This document shows positions 34,690 to 44,789 of a DNA stretch of 64,000 bases, in pieces; the first letter of the stretch is position 1; each line of letters starts with the position of its first letter. The position numbers and the translations under genes are program-made. The notes under the pieces were generated by a model. That model worked only from the letters and a program-made list of their open reading frames with translations. It was not told where the DNA came from and did not search any database. This stretch comes from Pseudomonas sp. P818. Lineage in GTDB: Bacteria; Pseudomonadota; Gammaproteobacteria; Pseudomonadales; Pseudomonadaceae. Location: assembly GCF_000418555.1 (NCBI RefSeq), contig NZ_ATKM01000005.1, forward strand, positions 62,001-126,000. The letters are read 5' to 3'.

Positions 34690-34710
34690 AAAAGATCCGC
34701 GTCGCAACCC

Positions 34711-35106
34711 TTACTTCGGCTTGTACGCGCAATACCCCGGCCGCGGGCCGACCTTGGGGTGATGGCGGCAGGTATCCGGGCGCTTGTCGTAGACGGTGCA
34801 CAGGCGCGTCTTGCGATCGAGGAACAGGCAGTCGTTGTTGGACATGCGCGTCAGGGTGAAGATGCCCGACTTCTGGTTGAAGCGCTCGACCACGCCATCC
34901 TTCTGCAGGCGCTTGGCGATGTTCTTCGGTGGCTCGCTGCGCTCGAACTCGTCCACCAGCTCCAGGCGGATCAGATCGTTCAGGCGTACTTCCACGGGCA
35001 GGGTGCAGCAGCTGGAGATGCAGCTGTGGCACATGTCGGCCGTGTATTTGGCCCAGGTTTCCAGGCGGTCGATCTCGGCGGCGGCTATCAGGCGGGGCTT
35101 CATCAT
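34711..35106 (-). CDS. YkgJ-family cysteine cluster protein
   Basis: A 131-residue protein of the YkgJ/UPF0153 family, with cysteines likely to bind zinc or an iron-sulfur cluster: MCHSCISSCCTLPVEV near the N terminus, NNDCLFLDRKTRLCTVYDKR and PDTCRHHPKVG further on, and a final GYCAYKPK. Function in bacteria is unknown. The start could be either of two adjacent ATG codons (35106 or 35103). It is a lone gene, convergent with cdhB and divergent from the DUF2339 gene, and shows no link to carnitine use. Confidence 0.85.
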   Translation of the reverse strand: MMKPRLIAAAEIDRLETWAKYTADMCHSCISSCCTLPVEVRLNDLIRLELVDEFERSEPPKNIAKRLQKDGVVERFNQKSGIFTLTRMSNNDCLFLDRKTRLCTVYDKRPDTCRHHPKVGPRPGYCAYKPK

Positions 35107-35330
35107 GGCTTTGTCGTGCGGTCTGCGCCGCTGCTGTCACGGGGCGGCGATGATAGCGGGCGCGCGGCATTTGTGAAGCACCGGCTGGCAGTTGGCTACT
35201 TTGCGTTGTGCCTGTGACCTGTGTGGCAGTCGTCTCTCTGTGGCTGGACGCTCGCTGCTCCTATACTGGCAGCCACCTCGGGCTGCCGGCAGGGACGCGA
35301 GGACACTTCCACAGCGGTAGGACATAACGC

Positions 35331-38300
35331 ATGCAATGGATCTTCATGCTGGTCGGACTGGCGCTCGGCGCGGGCGTCAGCGAATCCGTCACGGGCGCCA
35401 TTCTTGGCGGCCTGCTCGGCCTCAGTCTGGGGCAGGCGCTGCGTCTGCAAGGGCTGGAGACGCGCAACGCGCAACTGACCGCACAGCTCAACGAATTCGC
35501 CGAACGCTTCGAGCGCGGCACGCGCGCCATGCACGAGCGCCTGGTCAAGGTGGAGCAGGGGCAGCGCGATGAATCCGCGCCCGAGCCAACTCCAGCCCAG
35601 GCCAGCGTCAATAGCGAGCCGCAAGCCGAACCAGCGCTGGAACCGGTGGTGGCGCAGGCCGCCGAGCCGACGCCGGAACCGGAGCTGGACTGGACGCTGG
35701 CGCCGGAGATCGAGGCGCCAGCCCCGCAGCCGGCCGCAGAACCTGCACCCGCCGCCGCACCAGCTGCTCATCGACCGCCACCCGCGCCGCAGCAAAGCCC
35801 CTGGCGCGCGCAGGCGCCGCGTGAACCGAATCTGCTCGAACGCGGCTTCGCCGCCGCCAAGGCCTGGCTGCTCGGCGGCAACACCGTATTGCGGGTCGGC
35901 GTGGTGCTGCTGTTCCTCGGCCTGGCCTTCCTGCTGCGCTACGCCACCGAAGGTGTCGAGGTGCCGATCGAGCTGCGCTACATGGGCGTGGCGGCCAGTG
36001 CCCTGGCTCTGCTCGGCCTGGGCTGGTGGCTACGCCGGCGCAATCCCGGTTACGCCCTGGTGCTGCAGGGCACCGGCATCGCCGTGCTGTACCTGACAGT
36101 GTTCGCCGCCATGCGCCTGCATCCATTGCTCGACCCCGGCATGGCGCTGGGGCTGCTGGTGGCGGTGACGCTGTTCTCGGCGATTCTCGCCGTGCAGCAG
36201 AATGCCCTGGGCCTGGCCGCCGCGGCAGCGCTGGGCGGGTTCGCCGCACCGATCCTGACTTCCACCGGCAGCGGCAACCATGTCGCGCTGTTCTCCTATT
36301 TCGCCCTGCTCAATGCCGGCATCTTCGCCATCGCCTGGTTCAAGGCCTGGCGCCTGCTCAACCTGATCGGCTTCGTCGGTACCTTCGGCATCGGCTTCGC
36401 CTGGGGCCTGCGTTCCTACACGCCTGAGCTGCTGGGCAGCACCCAGCCGTTCCTGATCCTGTTCTTTTTGATGTACGTGGCCATCGGCCTGCTGTTCGCC
36501 CGCCGCACCCTGCGTGACGCGGCGGATGCGCCCGAGACGCGTGACGAGCTGCTGCGCTGGTCGGCGCGGCGTGGCGATTATGTCGATGCCACCACCCTGT
36601 TCGGCCCGCCACTGATCGGCTTCGGCCTGCAGGTGGCGCTGGTGCGCCATATCGAGTTCGCCGCGGCGTTCAGCGCCCTCGGCCTCGGTCTGTTCTATCT
36701 GTTGCTGGCGCGCGTACTCAAGGCGCGCGCCGGCGAGCGCGCCTTGCTGCTGGTGGAAACCTGCCTGGCGCTCGGCGTGGTGTTCGCCAGCCTGGCCATT
36801 CCGCTGGGGCTGGATGCGCGCTGGACGGCGGCGGCCTGGGCGGTGGAAGGCGCCGGTATCTACTGGCTCGGCCTGCGCCAGGGCCGACCGCTGGCGCGCG
36901 CCTTCGCCCTGTTGCTGCAGCTCGGCGCAGCGCTGGCCTTCCTCAGTGGCCTGGATCTTGGCTACGCCAGCCTGCTGGACGGTTCGCCGCTGGGCGCGCT
37001 GATGCTCGGCGTGGCGCTGCTGTTCAGCTACTGGCAACTGCGCCGCGAACCTGAGGCGGGCAGCGTTTGGGAGAGGCGGCTGCTGCCCTGGCTCGGCATC
37101 GCCGGCCTGGCGTTTCTCTATCTGATCGCACCGCTGCTGTTCGAGGCCCCCGGCACGGCCATCGCCTGGGCGCTGGCGGGGCTGGCGACGCTGTTGGTCG
37201 GGCTGCGCATCGCGGCGCCGAGCTTCGTCTACAGCGCCTTTGCCGTGCAGTTGCTCGGCGGGCTGCTATTCCTCGGGCAGATGGCGCTGGATTCGCTGTT
37301 CGGCGGTAACAGCTTCAAGGGGGGCTGGTTCGGCCTGCTGGCCGCGTCGATGGTCGGCTTCGGCCTGATTGCCGGCATGCTGCTGGCGGCGCGCGACCCA
37401 CAGATTCGCGAGAACCGCCGGCTGCTCGGCGCATTGTCGATGGTCATGCTGGTGGGCCTGGTGTTCATCAATCTGGCCGTGCTCTTCGTTCTGCCCTGGG
37501 TGGCGGCTGCGGCGGTATGGGGCGGCACGGGACTGCTGATTCTCTGGCTGGCGCTGTATCTGCAGCAACGCGCCGCCTTCCTGTTCAGCCTGGCGCTGCA
37601 GCTGTTCGCCGGCCTGGCCTTCCTCGCCGCCGGACCGTTGCTGCTGGCAGGAATCAGCGGCGAGGGCCTGTCTCCGCTGGCGCATACCGGCTTCTGGACG
37701 CCCGCTGTGCTCGGCCTGGCCGCGCAGATCGGCGCCTGGCGTCTGCACAGCCTGGCGCACGGCGCTCGCGACACGGGCATCGACGGCGTCAGCCTGCAGC
37801 GCCTGGGCCAGCTGTTACTGGCCTGGGGCGCGGCGTGGTGGGCACTGGCCCTGGCCAGCGAGGTGCTGCGCTTCGTGGCGCCGCAGCTGCAGGCAGCTGC
37901 TCTGTTGCTGGCGGCGGCGCTGACGGCGCTGCTCTGGATGTTGCTGGCGCTGCGCACTCGCTGGCGCGAGCTGGCGCTGCTGTGCAGCCTGCTGGCGCCG
38001 GTGGCCGGTTTGATCCTGGCCTATGCCTGGCATCCCTTGCATCACCCGGCGGCGAATTTCGGCTGGCTCGGCTGGGCTGCGGTGCTGGTGGTGCATCTGC
38101 TCGCCCTGCGCCGTCTGGCTGAACTGCTGCCGAGCCGCGCGGCCAGCGTCGCCCATGTGCTCGGCTGCTGGTTGTTGATAGGCGTGCTGGCGTTGGAACT
38201 GCGCTACCTGCTGCTGAGTCTGGCCGATCACTACAACGCCTGGCGCTGGCTGGGCTGGGCGCTGCTGCCGACGGCCTATCTCTGGCTTATGGCGCAGGCG

Positions 38301-38954
38301 CGTCGCCTGCCCTGGCCGGTGGCCGGCTTCGAGCGCGAATACCGCCTGTGGGCAGCGGCGCCGCTGGCCGCGCTGATGCTCGCCTGGTTCTGGCTGGCCA
38401 ACGCCAACAGTGCCGGCGACAGCGATCCGCTGCCTTACCTGCCGCTGTTCAACCCGCTGGAGCTGGGGCTGCTGCTGTGCCTGGGCGCGCTGCTGGCCTG
38501 GGGCCGCTTCGCCCTGCCGCGTCTCGGCCTGGAGCCTGCGCGAGCGCTGCAGGTGGTGCAGGGCGTGGCGGGGCTGTCGCTGTTCGCCCTACTGACGCTG
38601 ATGGTGATGCGTACCGCACATCACTGGGGCGGCGTGCCCTGGCAGAGCGCTGCGCTGTTCGACTCGATGCTGGTGCAGGCCGGCCTGTCCATCGTCTGGA
38701 CCCTGATCGCCCTGGCGCTGATGCTCTTCGGCCACCTGCGTGTACGCCGCGAGCTGTGGCTGGTGGGAGCGGCGCTGATCGCCCTGGTGGTGGCCAAGCT
38801 GTTCTTCGTCGAGCTGGGCAACCGCGGCGGCCTGGAGCGCATCGTGTCGTTCATCGGGGTTGGCGTGCTGCTGCTGGTGGTGGGTTACTTCGCCCCCTTG
38901 CCACCACGCAAGTCCGAACCTTCAACCAGCAACGAGCAGGAGCCTGCCGCGTGA
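35331..38954 (+). CDS. DUF2339 large polytopic membrane protein
   Basis: A 1207-residue inner-membrane protein. Residues 1-30 form a membrane anchor (MQWIFMLVGLALGAGVSESV). Residues about 35-75 are a likely coiled coil (RLQGLETRNAQLTAQLNEFA), and 80-165 a Pro/Ala/Glu-rich linker. From about residue 180 to the end there are some 25-30 hydrophobic helices with short loops, starting AKAWLLGGNTVLRVGVVLLF. This is the DUF2339 family, of unknown function. The gene ends in a GTGA overlap with a DUF3999 gene, its usual companion. AGGA precedes the ATG at 35331. The tail (residues 1190-1207) is hydrophilic and probably cytoplasmic. No transport motif is recognisable. Confidence 0.88.
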   Translation: MQWIFMLVGLALGAGVSESVTGAILGGLLGLSLGQALRLQGLETRNAQLTAQLNEFAERFERGTRAMHERLVKVEQGQRDESAPEPTPAQASVNSEPQAEPALEPVVAQAAEPTPEPELDWTLAPEIEAPAPQPAAEPAPAAAPAAHRPPPAPQQSPWRAQAPREPNLLERGFAAAKAWLLGGNTVLRVGVVLLFLGLAFLLRYATEGVEVPIELRYMGVAASALALLGLGWWLRRRNPGYALVLQGTGIAVLYLTVFAAMRLHPLLDPGMALGLLVAVTLFSAILAVQQNALGLAAAAALGGFAAPILTSTGSGNHVALFSYFALLNAGIFAIAWFKAWRLLNLIGFVGTFGIGFAWGLRSYTPELLGSTQPFLILFFLMYVAIGLLFARRTLRDAADAPETRDELLRWSARRGDYVDATTLFGPPLIGFGLQVALVRHIEFAAAFSALGLGLFYLLLARVLKARAGERALLLVETCLALGVVFASLAIPLGLDARWTAAAWAVEGAGIYWLGLRQGRPLARAFALLLQLGAALAFLSGLDLGYASLLDGSPLGALMLGVALLFSYWQLRREPEAGSVWERRLLPWLGIAGLAFLYLIAPLLFEAPGTAIAWALAGLATLLVGLRIAAPSFVYSAFAVQLLGGLLFLGQMALDSLFGGNSFKGGWFGLLAASMVGFGLIAGMLLAARDPQIRENRRLLGALSMVMLVGLVFINLAVLFVLPWVAAAAVWGGTGLLILWLALYLQQRAAFLFSLALQLFAGLAFLAAGPLLLAGISGEGLSPLAHTGFWTPAVLGLAAQIGAWRLHSLAHGARDTGIDGVSLQRLGQLLLAWGAAWWALALASEVLRFVAPQLQAAALLLAAALTALLWMLLALRTRWRELALLCSLLAPVAGLILAYAWHPLHHPAANFGWLGWAAVLVVHLLALRRLAELLPSRAASVAHVLGCWLLIGVLALELRYLLLSLADHYNAWRWLGWALLPTAYLWLMAQARRLPWPVAGFEREYRLWAAAPLAALMLAWFWLANANSAGDSDPLPYLPLFNPLELGLLLCLGALLAWGRFALPRLGLEPARALQVVQGVAGLSLFALLTLMVMRTAHHWGGVPWQSAALFDSMLVQAGLSIVWTLIALALMLFGHLRVRRELWLVGAALIALVVAKLFFVELGNRGGLERIVSFIGVGVLLLVVGYFAPLPPRKSEPSTSNEQEPAA

Positions 38955-40303
38955 ATATCCTTCGTCTTGGCCTGCTGCTGTCCCTGTCGCTGAGCGCCGC
39001 GCTGCAGGCCGCCGAGCGTGCGCAGGACTTTCGTCATGCCGCGCCGTTGCGACTGTCCGGCGAGGGCCCCTGGTACCGCCTGGAGCTGCCTATCGCTGCG
39101 CACTTTGCTGCGCAGCATGGCGACCTGCGCGACCTTCGCGTGTTCGATGCCCAGGGCCAGGCGCAGGCCTATGCGCTGATCCCGGGGCGCAGCGAGACCG
39201 TGGCGCATGAGCAGGAGCACGGCGTGCGCTGGTTTCCCCTGCATGGCCGCGCCGATGCACAGGCGGCGCCGGCCTTGCGGGTCGAGCGCAGCACCACGGG
39301 CACACTGATCGAGCTGCGCGGCGAGTCCGCCGCCGAACCGGGCCAGCAGCTGCGTGGCTGGCTGCTCGACGCCAGCGCCATCGACGCCCCATTGGTGCGC
39401 CTGAGCCTGGACTGGAGCGGTGGTGAGGACGGCTTCCAGCGTTTCAGCATCGAAGCCAGTGACGACCTGCAGCGCTGGCAGAGCTGGGGCGAGGGGCAGG
39501 TGGCACGGCTGAGCTTCGCCGACGAACGCATCGATCAGCGCCAGATCGAGCTGCCCGGCCAGCGCGCCCGCTATCTGCGTCTGCTGTGGCGCGCGCCGAC
39601 GCAGGCGCCGCAGCTGGAGGTGGCGACCCTGCGCAGCCGCCGTCAGGATCAGCAGGCGGCGCCGTTGGTCTGGTCCGAGCCGCTGCCGGCCGAGCGCGGC
39701 GCCGATGGGCTGTATCGCTGGCAGCTGCCGCTGGCGTTACCCCTGGAGCGGCTGCGCCTGCCGCTGGCGCAGGCCAATACCCTGGCACCGCTGCGTATCG
39801 AGGCGCGCAGCAGCGATCAGGGCGCGTGGCGGCCGCTGGCCAGCGGTCTGCTCTATCGCCTGCCGGAGAATGGCCGGGAGATGGTGCACGACGAACTGGC
39901 CTTGCCGGGCTGGCCGGTGCGTCAGTTGCGTCTGCAGCTCGACCCGCGAGGTGGCGGTCTGGGGCCGGAGGTGCCGAACCTGCAGGTCGCCTTGCGCGCC
40001 ACCCAGCTGATCTTTCTCGCCCGCGGCGAGGCGCCCTACCGTCTGGCACTGGGCAATGCCGGTGCGCAATCGGCGGCGCTGCCGCTGCCCAGCCTGATTC
40101 CCGGTTACCAGACCGAGCGTCTGGCCGGCCTCGGCCGCGCCGAGCTGGACGACGCGAGCCTGCTGGCCGGCGCGTCTGAGCAGCCCACCACGCTGGCGCA
40201 GGGTGACTGGCAGCGCTGGGGGCTCTGGGCTGTACTGCTGCTGGGCGTGGGTTTGCTGGCTGCCATGGCCGCCAGCCTCCTGCGCCGCCCGCCAGAGGCC
40301 TGA
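38951..40303 (+). CDS. DUF3999 periplasmic protein with C-terminal membrane anchor
   Basis: A 450-residue partner of the DUF2339 protein. It starts with GTG at 38951, overlapping the previous stop by 4 bp (GTGA), which implies translational coupling. An N-terminal signal peptide (NILRLGLLLSLSLSAALQAA) precedes a long beta-rich region with discoidin-like pieces (FQRFSIEASDDLQRWQSWGE, RYLRLLWRAP). A single membrane helix near the end (GLWAVLLLGVGLLAAMAASL) is followed by a short basic tail. The protein is therefore mostly periplasmic. The long upstream frame from 38348 is a shadow of the DUF2339 gene. Function unknown; a carbohydrate- or envelope-binding role would be a guess. Confidence 0.85.
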   Translation: MNILRLGLLLSLSLSAALQAAERAQDFRHAAPLRLSGEGPWYRLELPIAAHFAAQHGDLRDLRVFDAQGQAQAYALIPGRSETVAHEQEHGVRWFPLHGRADAQAAPALRVERSTTGTLIELRGESAAEPGQQLRGWLLDASAIDAPLVRLSLDWSGGEDGFQRFSIEASDDLQRWQSWGEGQVARLSFADERIDQRQIELPGQRARYLRLLWRAPTQAPQLEVATLRSRRQDQQAAPLVWSEPLPAERGADGLYRWQLPLALPLERLRLPLAQANTLAPLRIEARSSDQGAWRPLASGLLYRLPENGREMVHDELALPGWPVRQLRLQLDPRGGGLGPEVPNLQVALRATQLIFLARGEAPYRLALGNAGAQSAALPLPSLIPGYQTERLAGLGRAELDDASLLAGASEQPTTLAQGDWQRWGLWAVLLLGVGLLAAMAASLLRRPPEA

Positions 40304-40502
40304 GCGGCGTTACCGACCAACAAAGCCCAACTGCGGCAGGCGTTTTGCAGTATCTTAGGCACCCCGCGCCAATCCAGCATTGAAGGTCAGAAAGGCCCTT
40401 GCGTAACTCGGTTCGCGTTACCGCTCATCCGTCTTGTTTCGCCGCATTCGGACACGGCGTGCATGCCGCTTCCCGGCTGCAATCGATCCGGAGGGCGCAC
40501 TG

Positions 40503-42203
40503 ATGCAGGCCTGCCTGGCTTCCGGCTGGAGCCTGTCGCCGCCGGTACTGATGACCTTGCTGGTAGGCATCGGGATCATCCTGCTGGCGCACTGGGTTAC
40601 CCGGCAGCGCGACTTCCCGGGGCGGGACAGCTTCATCCTGCTGCACCTGGCCAGCTTGTGGTGGATGGGCGCTGCGGCTCTCGAGATGAGCTTCTTCGCT
40701 GCCGACTGCAAGATGTTCTGGGCCAGCATGGCCTGGCCCGGCATCGTCTCCACGCCCACGTTCTGGGCGGTGTTCCTCTGGCAGTACGTCAACAGCATGC
40801 GTACGCCATTGCCCCGCATCAGCATTCTCGGTTTGAGTCTGGTGCCGTTGCTGGTCTGGGCATTGGCGCTGAGCAATCCCTGGCATGGTCTGTTCTATGG
40901 CGCCGGCAGCGCTCCCGTCGACGACAGCCTGGGGGCACCGGTGCGCTATCAGCACGGCCCGCTGTTCTACGCCGCGGCCGTCTACGTCTACCTGTTCATG
41001 GCGTTCTGCATGGGCGTGGTAAGCCGCGCCGCGGCACTCAGCCAAGGCCTGCACCGCCGCCATTACCTGGCATTCGTGCTGGTCACCACCGTGCCCTGGG
41101 TGGCCAACATCGGGTATGTGGCCTTCGGCTGGACGTTGTTCGGATTCGATCCGACGCCTTTCAGCTTCGCCTTCACCCTGGTGGCGTTCTCCTGGCTGAT
41201 CGTCGGTGTGCGTCTCTTCGACCTGCTGCCCGTGGCACGCCATCTGCTGCTCGAGGCACTGATCGATCCGGTATTGGTGATCGACCCACGCGGCAGGGTC
41301 ATCGAAGCCAATCCGGCCGCGCTCAAGCTGGCTGGTCTGCAGCAGGGCTGGCAAGGGCGTGATCTGGCCGAATGGCCGATATTCGGCGCTGACCTGCAAC
41401 GCTTGCTGCGGGAACAGGATGACGAAGCGAGCGAGCAGACGCTCAGCCTGACCAGTGCCGCGCGCTATTACGAGGTACGCGTGCGCGCCATCGAGCGCAC
41501 CACGCGCAACGGCCCGCTGTTGCTTGGCCGCATGCTTTACGTGCGCGACGTCACTCAGCGGCATCTGGCCAAGCTGAAACTGGCCGAGGCCCTGGCTGTC
41601 AGCGAGGAGCGCTTGCGCACTATCTCCGTCTTGCACGAGCAACTGCGGGAGCAGGCGCTCTGCGACCCGCTGACCGGGCTCTACAACCGCCGCTATCTGG
41701 ATGAGTTCTTCGAACGTGAGCTGGCCAGAGCGCAGCGTGAGAGTCTGCCCCTGGCTCTGGCGCTGATCGACCTCGATCACTTCAAGAAACTCAACGACGA
41801 ATGCGGGCACCTGGTCGGCGACGACGTGCTCAAGGCCGTTGCGCAGCACCTGCTGGACAACCTGCGCAGCACCGATGCGGTGTTCCGCATCGGTGGCGAA
41901 GAGTTTTTGCTGATATTGCCGGGCGCCGATCCGCGTGAGGCTGTCGAACGTCTGCAGGGTATCTGCGCGCAACTGGCGGTACGCGATATCGCCACCCGTG
42001 GTGGTGATCAGCGCGTGACCCTGTCTGCCGGCCTGGCCCATTGGCCCGAGCAGGGGCAGGCGCTCGACGAGCTTTTGCAGGTCGCCGATGCCGCCCTTTA
42101 CCAGGCCAAACGCGACGGCCGTAACCGCGTCTGCGCCCTGCTGGCCGATGGCGATGCCAGCCATCCATCCCGGCAAGCAGCATTGCGCGGCGACTCGGGT
42201 TAA
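40503..42203 (+). CDS. Diguanylate cyclase with 7TM histidine-kinase-type sensor, PAS and GGDEF domains
   Basis: A 566-residue membrane protein. The first 215 residues have seven hydrophobic helices of the HisKA_7TM type ([17 protein letters not shown] to [18 protein letters not shown]). A PAS-like domain follows ([20 protein letters not shown]), then a short coiled linker ([17 protein letters not shown]) and a GGDEF domain with intact active site [13 protein letters not shown] and [18 protein letters not shown]. It should synthesise cyclic di-GMP. The ATG at 40503 has GGAGG upstream; an earlier in-frame ATG at 40434 lacks this. It is a stand-alone gene between the DUF3999 gene and fbp. The signal sensed is unknown. 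Confidence 0.92.
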   Translation: MQACLASGWSLSPPVLMTLLVGIGIILLAHWVTRQRDFPGRDSFILLHLASLWWMGAAALEMSFFAADCKMFWASMAWPGIVSTPTFWAVFLWQYVNSMRTPLPRISILGLSLVPLLVWALALSNPWHGLFYGAGSAPVDDSLGAPVRYQHGPLFYAAAVYVYLFMAFCMGVVSRAAALSQGLHRRHYLAFVLVTTVPWVANIGYVAFGWTLFGFDPTPFSFAFTLVAFSWLIVGVRLFDLLPVARHLLLEALIDPVLVIDPRGRVIEANPAALKLAGLQQGWQGRDLAEWPIFGADLQRLLREQDDEASEQTLSLTSAARYYEVRVRAIERTTRNGPLLLGRMLYVRDVTQRHLAKLKLAEALAVSEERLRTISVLHEQLREQALCDPLTGLYNRRYLDEFFERELARAQRESLPLALALIDLDHFKKLNDECGHLVGDDVLKAVAQHLLDNLRSTDAVFRIGGEEFLLILPGADPREAVERLQGICAQLAVRDIATRGGDQRVTLSAGLAHWPEQGQALDELLQVADAALYQAKRDGRNRVCALLADGDASHPSRQAALRGDSG

Positions 42204-42237
42204 ACTGCGCGCGATTTTTCTCTTTCCGGAGTCCTCC

Positions 42238-43245
42238 ATGTCCCGCGTCACCCTCAGCCGCTACCTGATCGAGCAGACTCGCAGCCATAACACCCCGGCC
42301 GATCTGCGTTTCCTTATCGAAGTCGTGGCACGGGCCTGCAAGGCGATCAGCCACCAGGTTTCCAAGGGCGCCCTCGGTGGCGTACTGGGCAGCCTGGACA
42401 GTGAGAACGTGCAGGGCGAGGTGCAGAAGAAGCTCGACGTGATCTCCAACGAGATCCTGCTCGAGGCCAACGAATGGGGCGGCCATCTGGCCGGTATGGC
42501 GTCCGAGGAAATGGACAACGCCTACCAGATTCCCGGCAAATACCCCAAGGGTGCCTACCTGCTGGTATTCGACCCGCTGGACGGCTCCAGCAACATCGAC
42601 GTCAACGTCTCGGTCGGCACCATCTTCTCCGTGCTGCGCTGCCCGGACCGCAACGGTGACACCGGCGACCTGGGCGAGGAGGCCTTCCTCCAGCCGGGCA
42701 CCCAGCAGGTTGCGGCCGGCTACGCGATTTACGGTCCCCAGACCATGCTGATGCTGACCCTCGGCGATGGCGTCAAGGGTTTCACTCTGGATCGCGAACT
42801 GGGCAGCTTTGTGCTCACCCACGACACCATCAAGGTGCCGGAGTCGACCAAGGAATTCGCCATCAACATGTCCAACCAGCGCCACTGGGAGGCGCCGGTA
42901 CAGCGTTACGTCTCCGAGCTGCTGGCCGGCGAGACCGGGCCCCTGGGGCGCAACTACAACATGCGCTGGATCGCCTCGATGGTGGCCGACGTGCATCGCA
43001 TCCTCACCCGTGGCGGTGTGTTCATGTACCCGCGCGATGCCCGCGAGCCGGACAAGCCGGGCAAGCTGCGCCTGATGTACGAAGCCAACCCGATGTCGAT
43101 GATCATCGAGCAGGCCGGCGGTGCCGCCACCGACGGTAACCAGCGCATTCTCGATATCCAGCCCACTTCCCTGCACCAGCGCGTACCGGTGTTCCTCGGT
43201 TCCAAGGAAGAAGTGCTGCGCATCACCGCGTACCACCGCAACTGA
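42238..43245 (+). CDS. fbp: Fructose-1,6-bisphosphatase, class I
   Basis: Fbp removes the 1-phosphate from fructose-1,6-bisphosphate in gluconeogenesis. The 335-residue product has the class I active-site motif [20 protein letters not shown], the metal-site stretch [15 protein letters not shown], and the C-terminal substrate lysine region [20 protein letters not shown]. The start at 42238 ([13 protein letters not shown]) has GGAG at 7 bp, while the longer frame overlaps the preceding cyclase gene. It shares one base with the next gene (TGATG). Pseudomonads grow on organic acids largely by gluconeogenesis, so one Fbp is expected. Confidence 0.97.
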   Translation: MSRVTLSRYLIEQTRSHNTPADLRFLIEVVARACKAISHQVSKGALGGVLGSLDSENVQGEVQKKLDVISNEILLEANEWGGHLAGMASEEMDNAYQIPGKYPKGAYLLVFDPLDGSSNIDVNVSVGTIFSVLRCPDRNGDTGDLGEEAFLQPGTQQVAAGYAIYGPQTMLMLTLGDGVKGFTLDRELGSFVLTHDTIKVPESTKEFAINMSNQRHWEAPVQRYVSELLAGETGPLGRNYNMRWIASMVADVHRILTRGGVFMYPRDAREPDKPGKLRLMYEANPMSMIIEQAGGAATDGNQRILDIQPTSLHQRVPVFLGSKEEVLRITAYHRN

Positions 43246-43847
43246 TGTCCGCCTGGCAGCCGCTGCTCGACTGGTGGTTCGGTGCCGATCACGGCACCGC
43301 TGCCGAGGTGGTGGCGGCTCGCCAGAGCTTGTGGTTCGGCAAGCGCGACAGCCAGGACCGTGAGGCCGAGGCGCATTTCGGCGCTCTGGTCGAGCAGGCA
43401 CTGGCTGGCCAGCTCAACGGTTGGAAGGACGACCCGCAGGGCTGGCTGGCGCAACTGATTCTGCTCGATCAGCTGCCCCGCATGATCTTTCGCGATACGC
43501 CGCGCGCCTTCGCCGGTGACAGCCTGGCCCAGCCGTTGTTGCAGAATGGTCTGGAGCGCGGCTGGGATCGCCGCCTGGCACCGATCCAGCGAGTATTTGC
43601 CTATCTGGTGTTCGAGCACGCCGAGGATCTGCCCTTGCAGAATCGCGCCGTCGAGCTGTTTGCCAGTCTGCTTGACGAAGCTGCTGACGACGAGCGCACG
43701 TTGTTCGCCGACTATCTCGATTTTGCCGAGCGCCACCAGCGGATAATTGCCCGTTTCGGTCGCTTTCCCCATCGCAACGCGATTCTGGGGCGGCGCTCCA
43801 CTGACGAAGAGCAGGCCTTCCTGCGGGAACCCGGCTCGCGTTTCTGA
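43245..43847 (+). CDS. DUF924-family protein
   Basis: A 200-residue cytoplasmic helical protein of the DUF924 family (TPR-like fold). Characteristic stretches are PLLDWWFGADHG near the start, QLILLDQLPRMIFRDTPRAFAGD, and RVFAYLVFEHAEDLPLQNRAVELF. The start ATG overlaps the fbp stop by one base (TGATG), so it is translated with fbp. The function is not known in any organism I can name. The frame is intact and its length is typical. Confidence 0.88.
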   Translation: MSAWQPLLDWWFGADHGTAAEVVAARQSLWFGKRDSQDREAEAHFGALVEQALAGQLNGWKDDPQGWLAQLILLDQLPRMIFRDTPRAFAGDSLAQPLLQNGLERGWDRRLAPIQRVFAYLVFEHAEDLPLQNRAVELFASLLDEAADDERTLFADYLDFAERHQRIIARFGRFPHRNAILGRRSTDEEQAFLREPGSRF

Positions 43848-43916
43848 ACTCCAAGCGGGCAAGTCGTCGCCGGCTATGCCAAGCTTGCTGGCACCTTCCC
43901 ATCAGGAGCTTCATCC

Positions 43917-44168
43917 ATGTCGATGCGTATCGTCGCGTTGCTCGCCTGCTGCCTGCTCGCCGCCTGCAGCAAGGTCAATCAGGAAAACTATTCCAAGCTC
44001 AAAGCTGGCATGAGCAAGCAGGAAGTGGAAAGCCTGCTCGGCGCGCCGGGCGAATGTGCCGGTGCACTGGGTATGACCAGCTGCACCTGGGGCGACGACA
44101 AGGCCTATATCAGCGTCCAGTACGCCGGGGACAAGGTCATGCTGTTCTCCGGCAAGGGACTCAAGTAG
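43917..44168 (+). CDS. Small lipoprotein, BamE/SmpA-like fold
   Basis: An 83-residue secreted lipoprotein. The signal peptide MSMRIVALLACCLLAAC ends in the lipobox LAAC, so the mature protein begins at Cys17. The remainder (NYSKLKAGMSKQEVESLLGAPGEC and WGDDKAYISVQYAGDKVMLF) has the KxGMsxxEVxxLLGxP pattern of SmpA/OmlA (BamE-like) small domains, sometimes named DUF3862. Two further Cys could pair. AGGAG stands before the ATG. It lies 12 bp ahead of blc and is likely co-expressed with it. The protein is too short to be BamE itself. Confidence 0.85.
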   Translation: MSMRIVALLACCLLAACSKVNQENYSKLKAGMSKQEVESLLGAPGECAGALGMTSCTWGDDKAYISVQYAGDKVMLFSGKGLK

Positions 44169-44180
44169 ACAGGAGCTTCC

Positions 44181-44723
44181 ATGCGTTCGATCCTAATCGC
44201 CAGCGCCATTCTCGCTCTCGCCGGCTGCGCCAACTCCGGCACTGGCAGCATTCCCAAGCCGCCGCCGCAGACCATGCAGGTCGACCTGCAGCGCTACCAG
44301 GGCACCTGGTACGAGCTGGCGCGCCTGCCGATGTTCTTCCAGCGCAACTGCGTGCAGTCCGAAGCGCATTACGGTTTGCGTGATGACGGCCGCATCGACG
44401 TGACCAACCGCTGCCGTGACAAGGACGGTGAGTGGATCGAGGCCAAGGGCGTCGCCGAGCCTCAGGTCGAAGGCAAGACCGACAAGCTGTGGGTGCGCTT
44501 CGACAACTGGGCCAGCAAGCTGCTGCCGATCAAGGGCGACTACTGGGTGATCTACCACGACGAGGATTACCGCGTGGCGCTGGTTGGCCACCCGGAGCAC
44601 AAGTACCTGTGGCTGCTGTCGCGCACCCCTGAGGTGGACCAGGAAACCCGCGACAAGCTGCTCGACATCGCGCGCGAGCAGGGTTACGTAACCTCGGACC
44701 TGATCTGGCGCCAGGCCGACTAG
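44181..44723 (+). CDS. blc: Outer-membrane lipocalin Blc
   Basis: Blc is a lipoprotein lipocalin of the outer membrane that binds lysophospholipids or other lipids under envelope stress. The 180-residue product has signal peptide MRSILIASAILALAGC with lipobox LAGC (Cys16), the lipocalin GxW motif YQGTWYELARLPMFFQRNC, the second region DGRIDVTNRCRDKDGEW, and the strand motif YRVALVGHPEHKYLWLLSRT. CAGGAG precedes the ATG at 44181. It is the last plus-strand gene before a REP palindrome and a convergent lipoprotein gene. Confidence 0.94.
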   Translation: MRSILIASAILALAGCANSGTGSIPKPPPQTMQVDLQRYQGTWYELARLPMFFQRNCVQSEAHYGLRDDGRIDVTNRCRDKDGEWIEAKGVAEPQVEGKTDKLWVRFDNWASKLLPIKGDYWVIYHDEDYRVALVGHPEHKYLWLLSRTPEVDQETRDKLLDIAREQGYVTSDLIWRQAD

Positions 44724-44726
44724 CCT

Positions 44727-44786
44727 GTAGCCCGGATGTAATCCGGGGATGCCTACGGGGTATTTCCCGGATTGCATCCGGGCTAC
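44727..44786. repeat. REP-like inverted repeat pair, family A, between convergent genes
   Basis: GTAGCCCGGATGTAATCCGGGG and TCCCGGATTGCATCCGGGCTAC fill the 66-bp gap between blc and the convergent lipoprotein gene. It starts 3 bp after the blc stop and could serve as a two-way 3' boundary. Confidence 0.85.
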
Positions 44787-44789
44787 GGA

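Noticed and set aside
36030..37037. 335-codon minus-strand frame inside the DUF2339 gene
   Set aside because: Gln/Arg/Gly-rich composition typical of antisense frames in GC-rich DNA; the plus strand encodes a coherent membrane protein.
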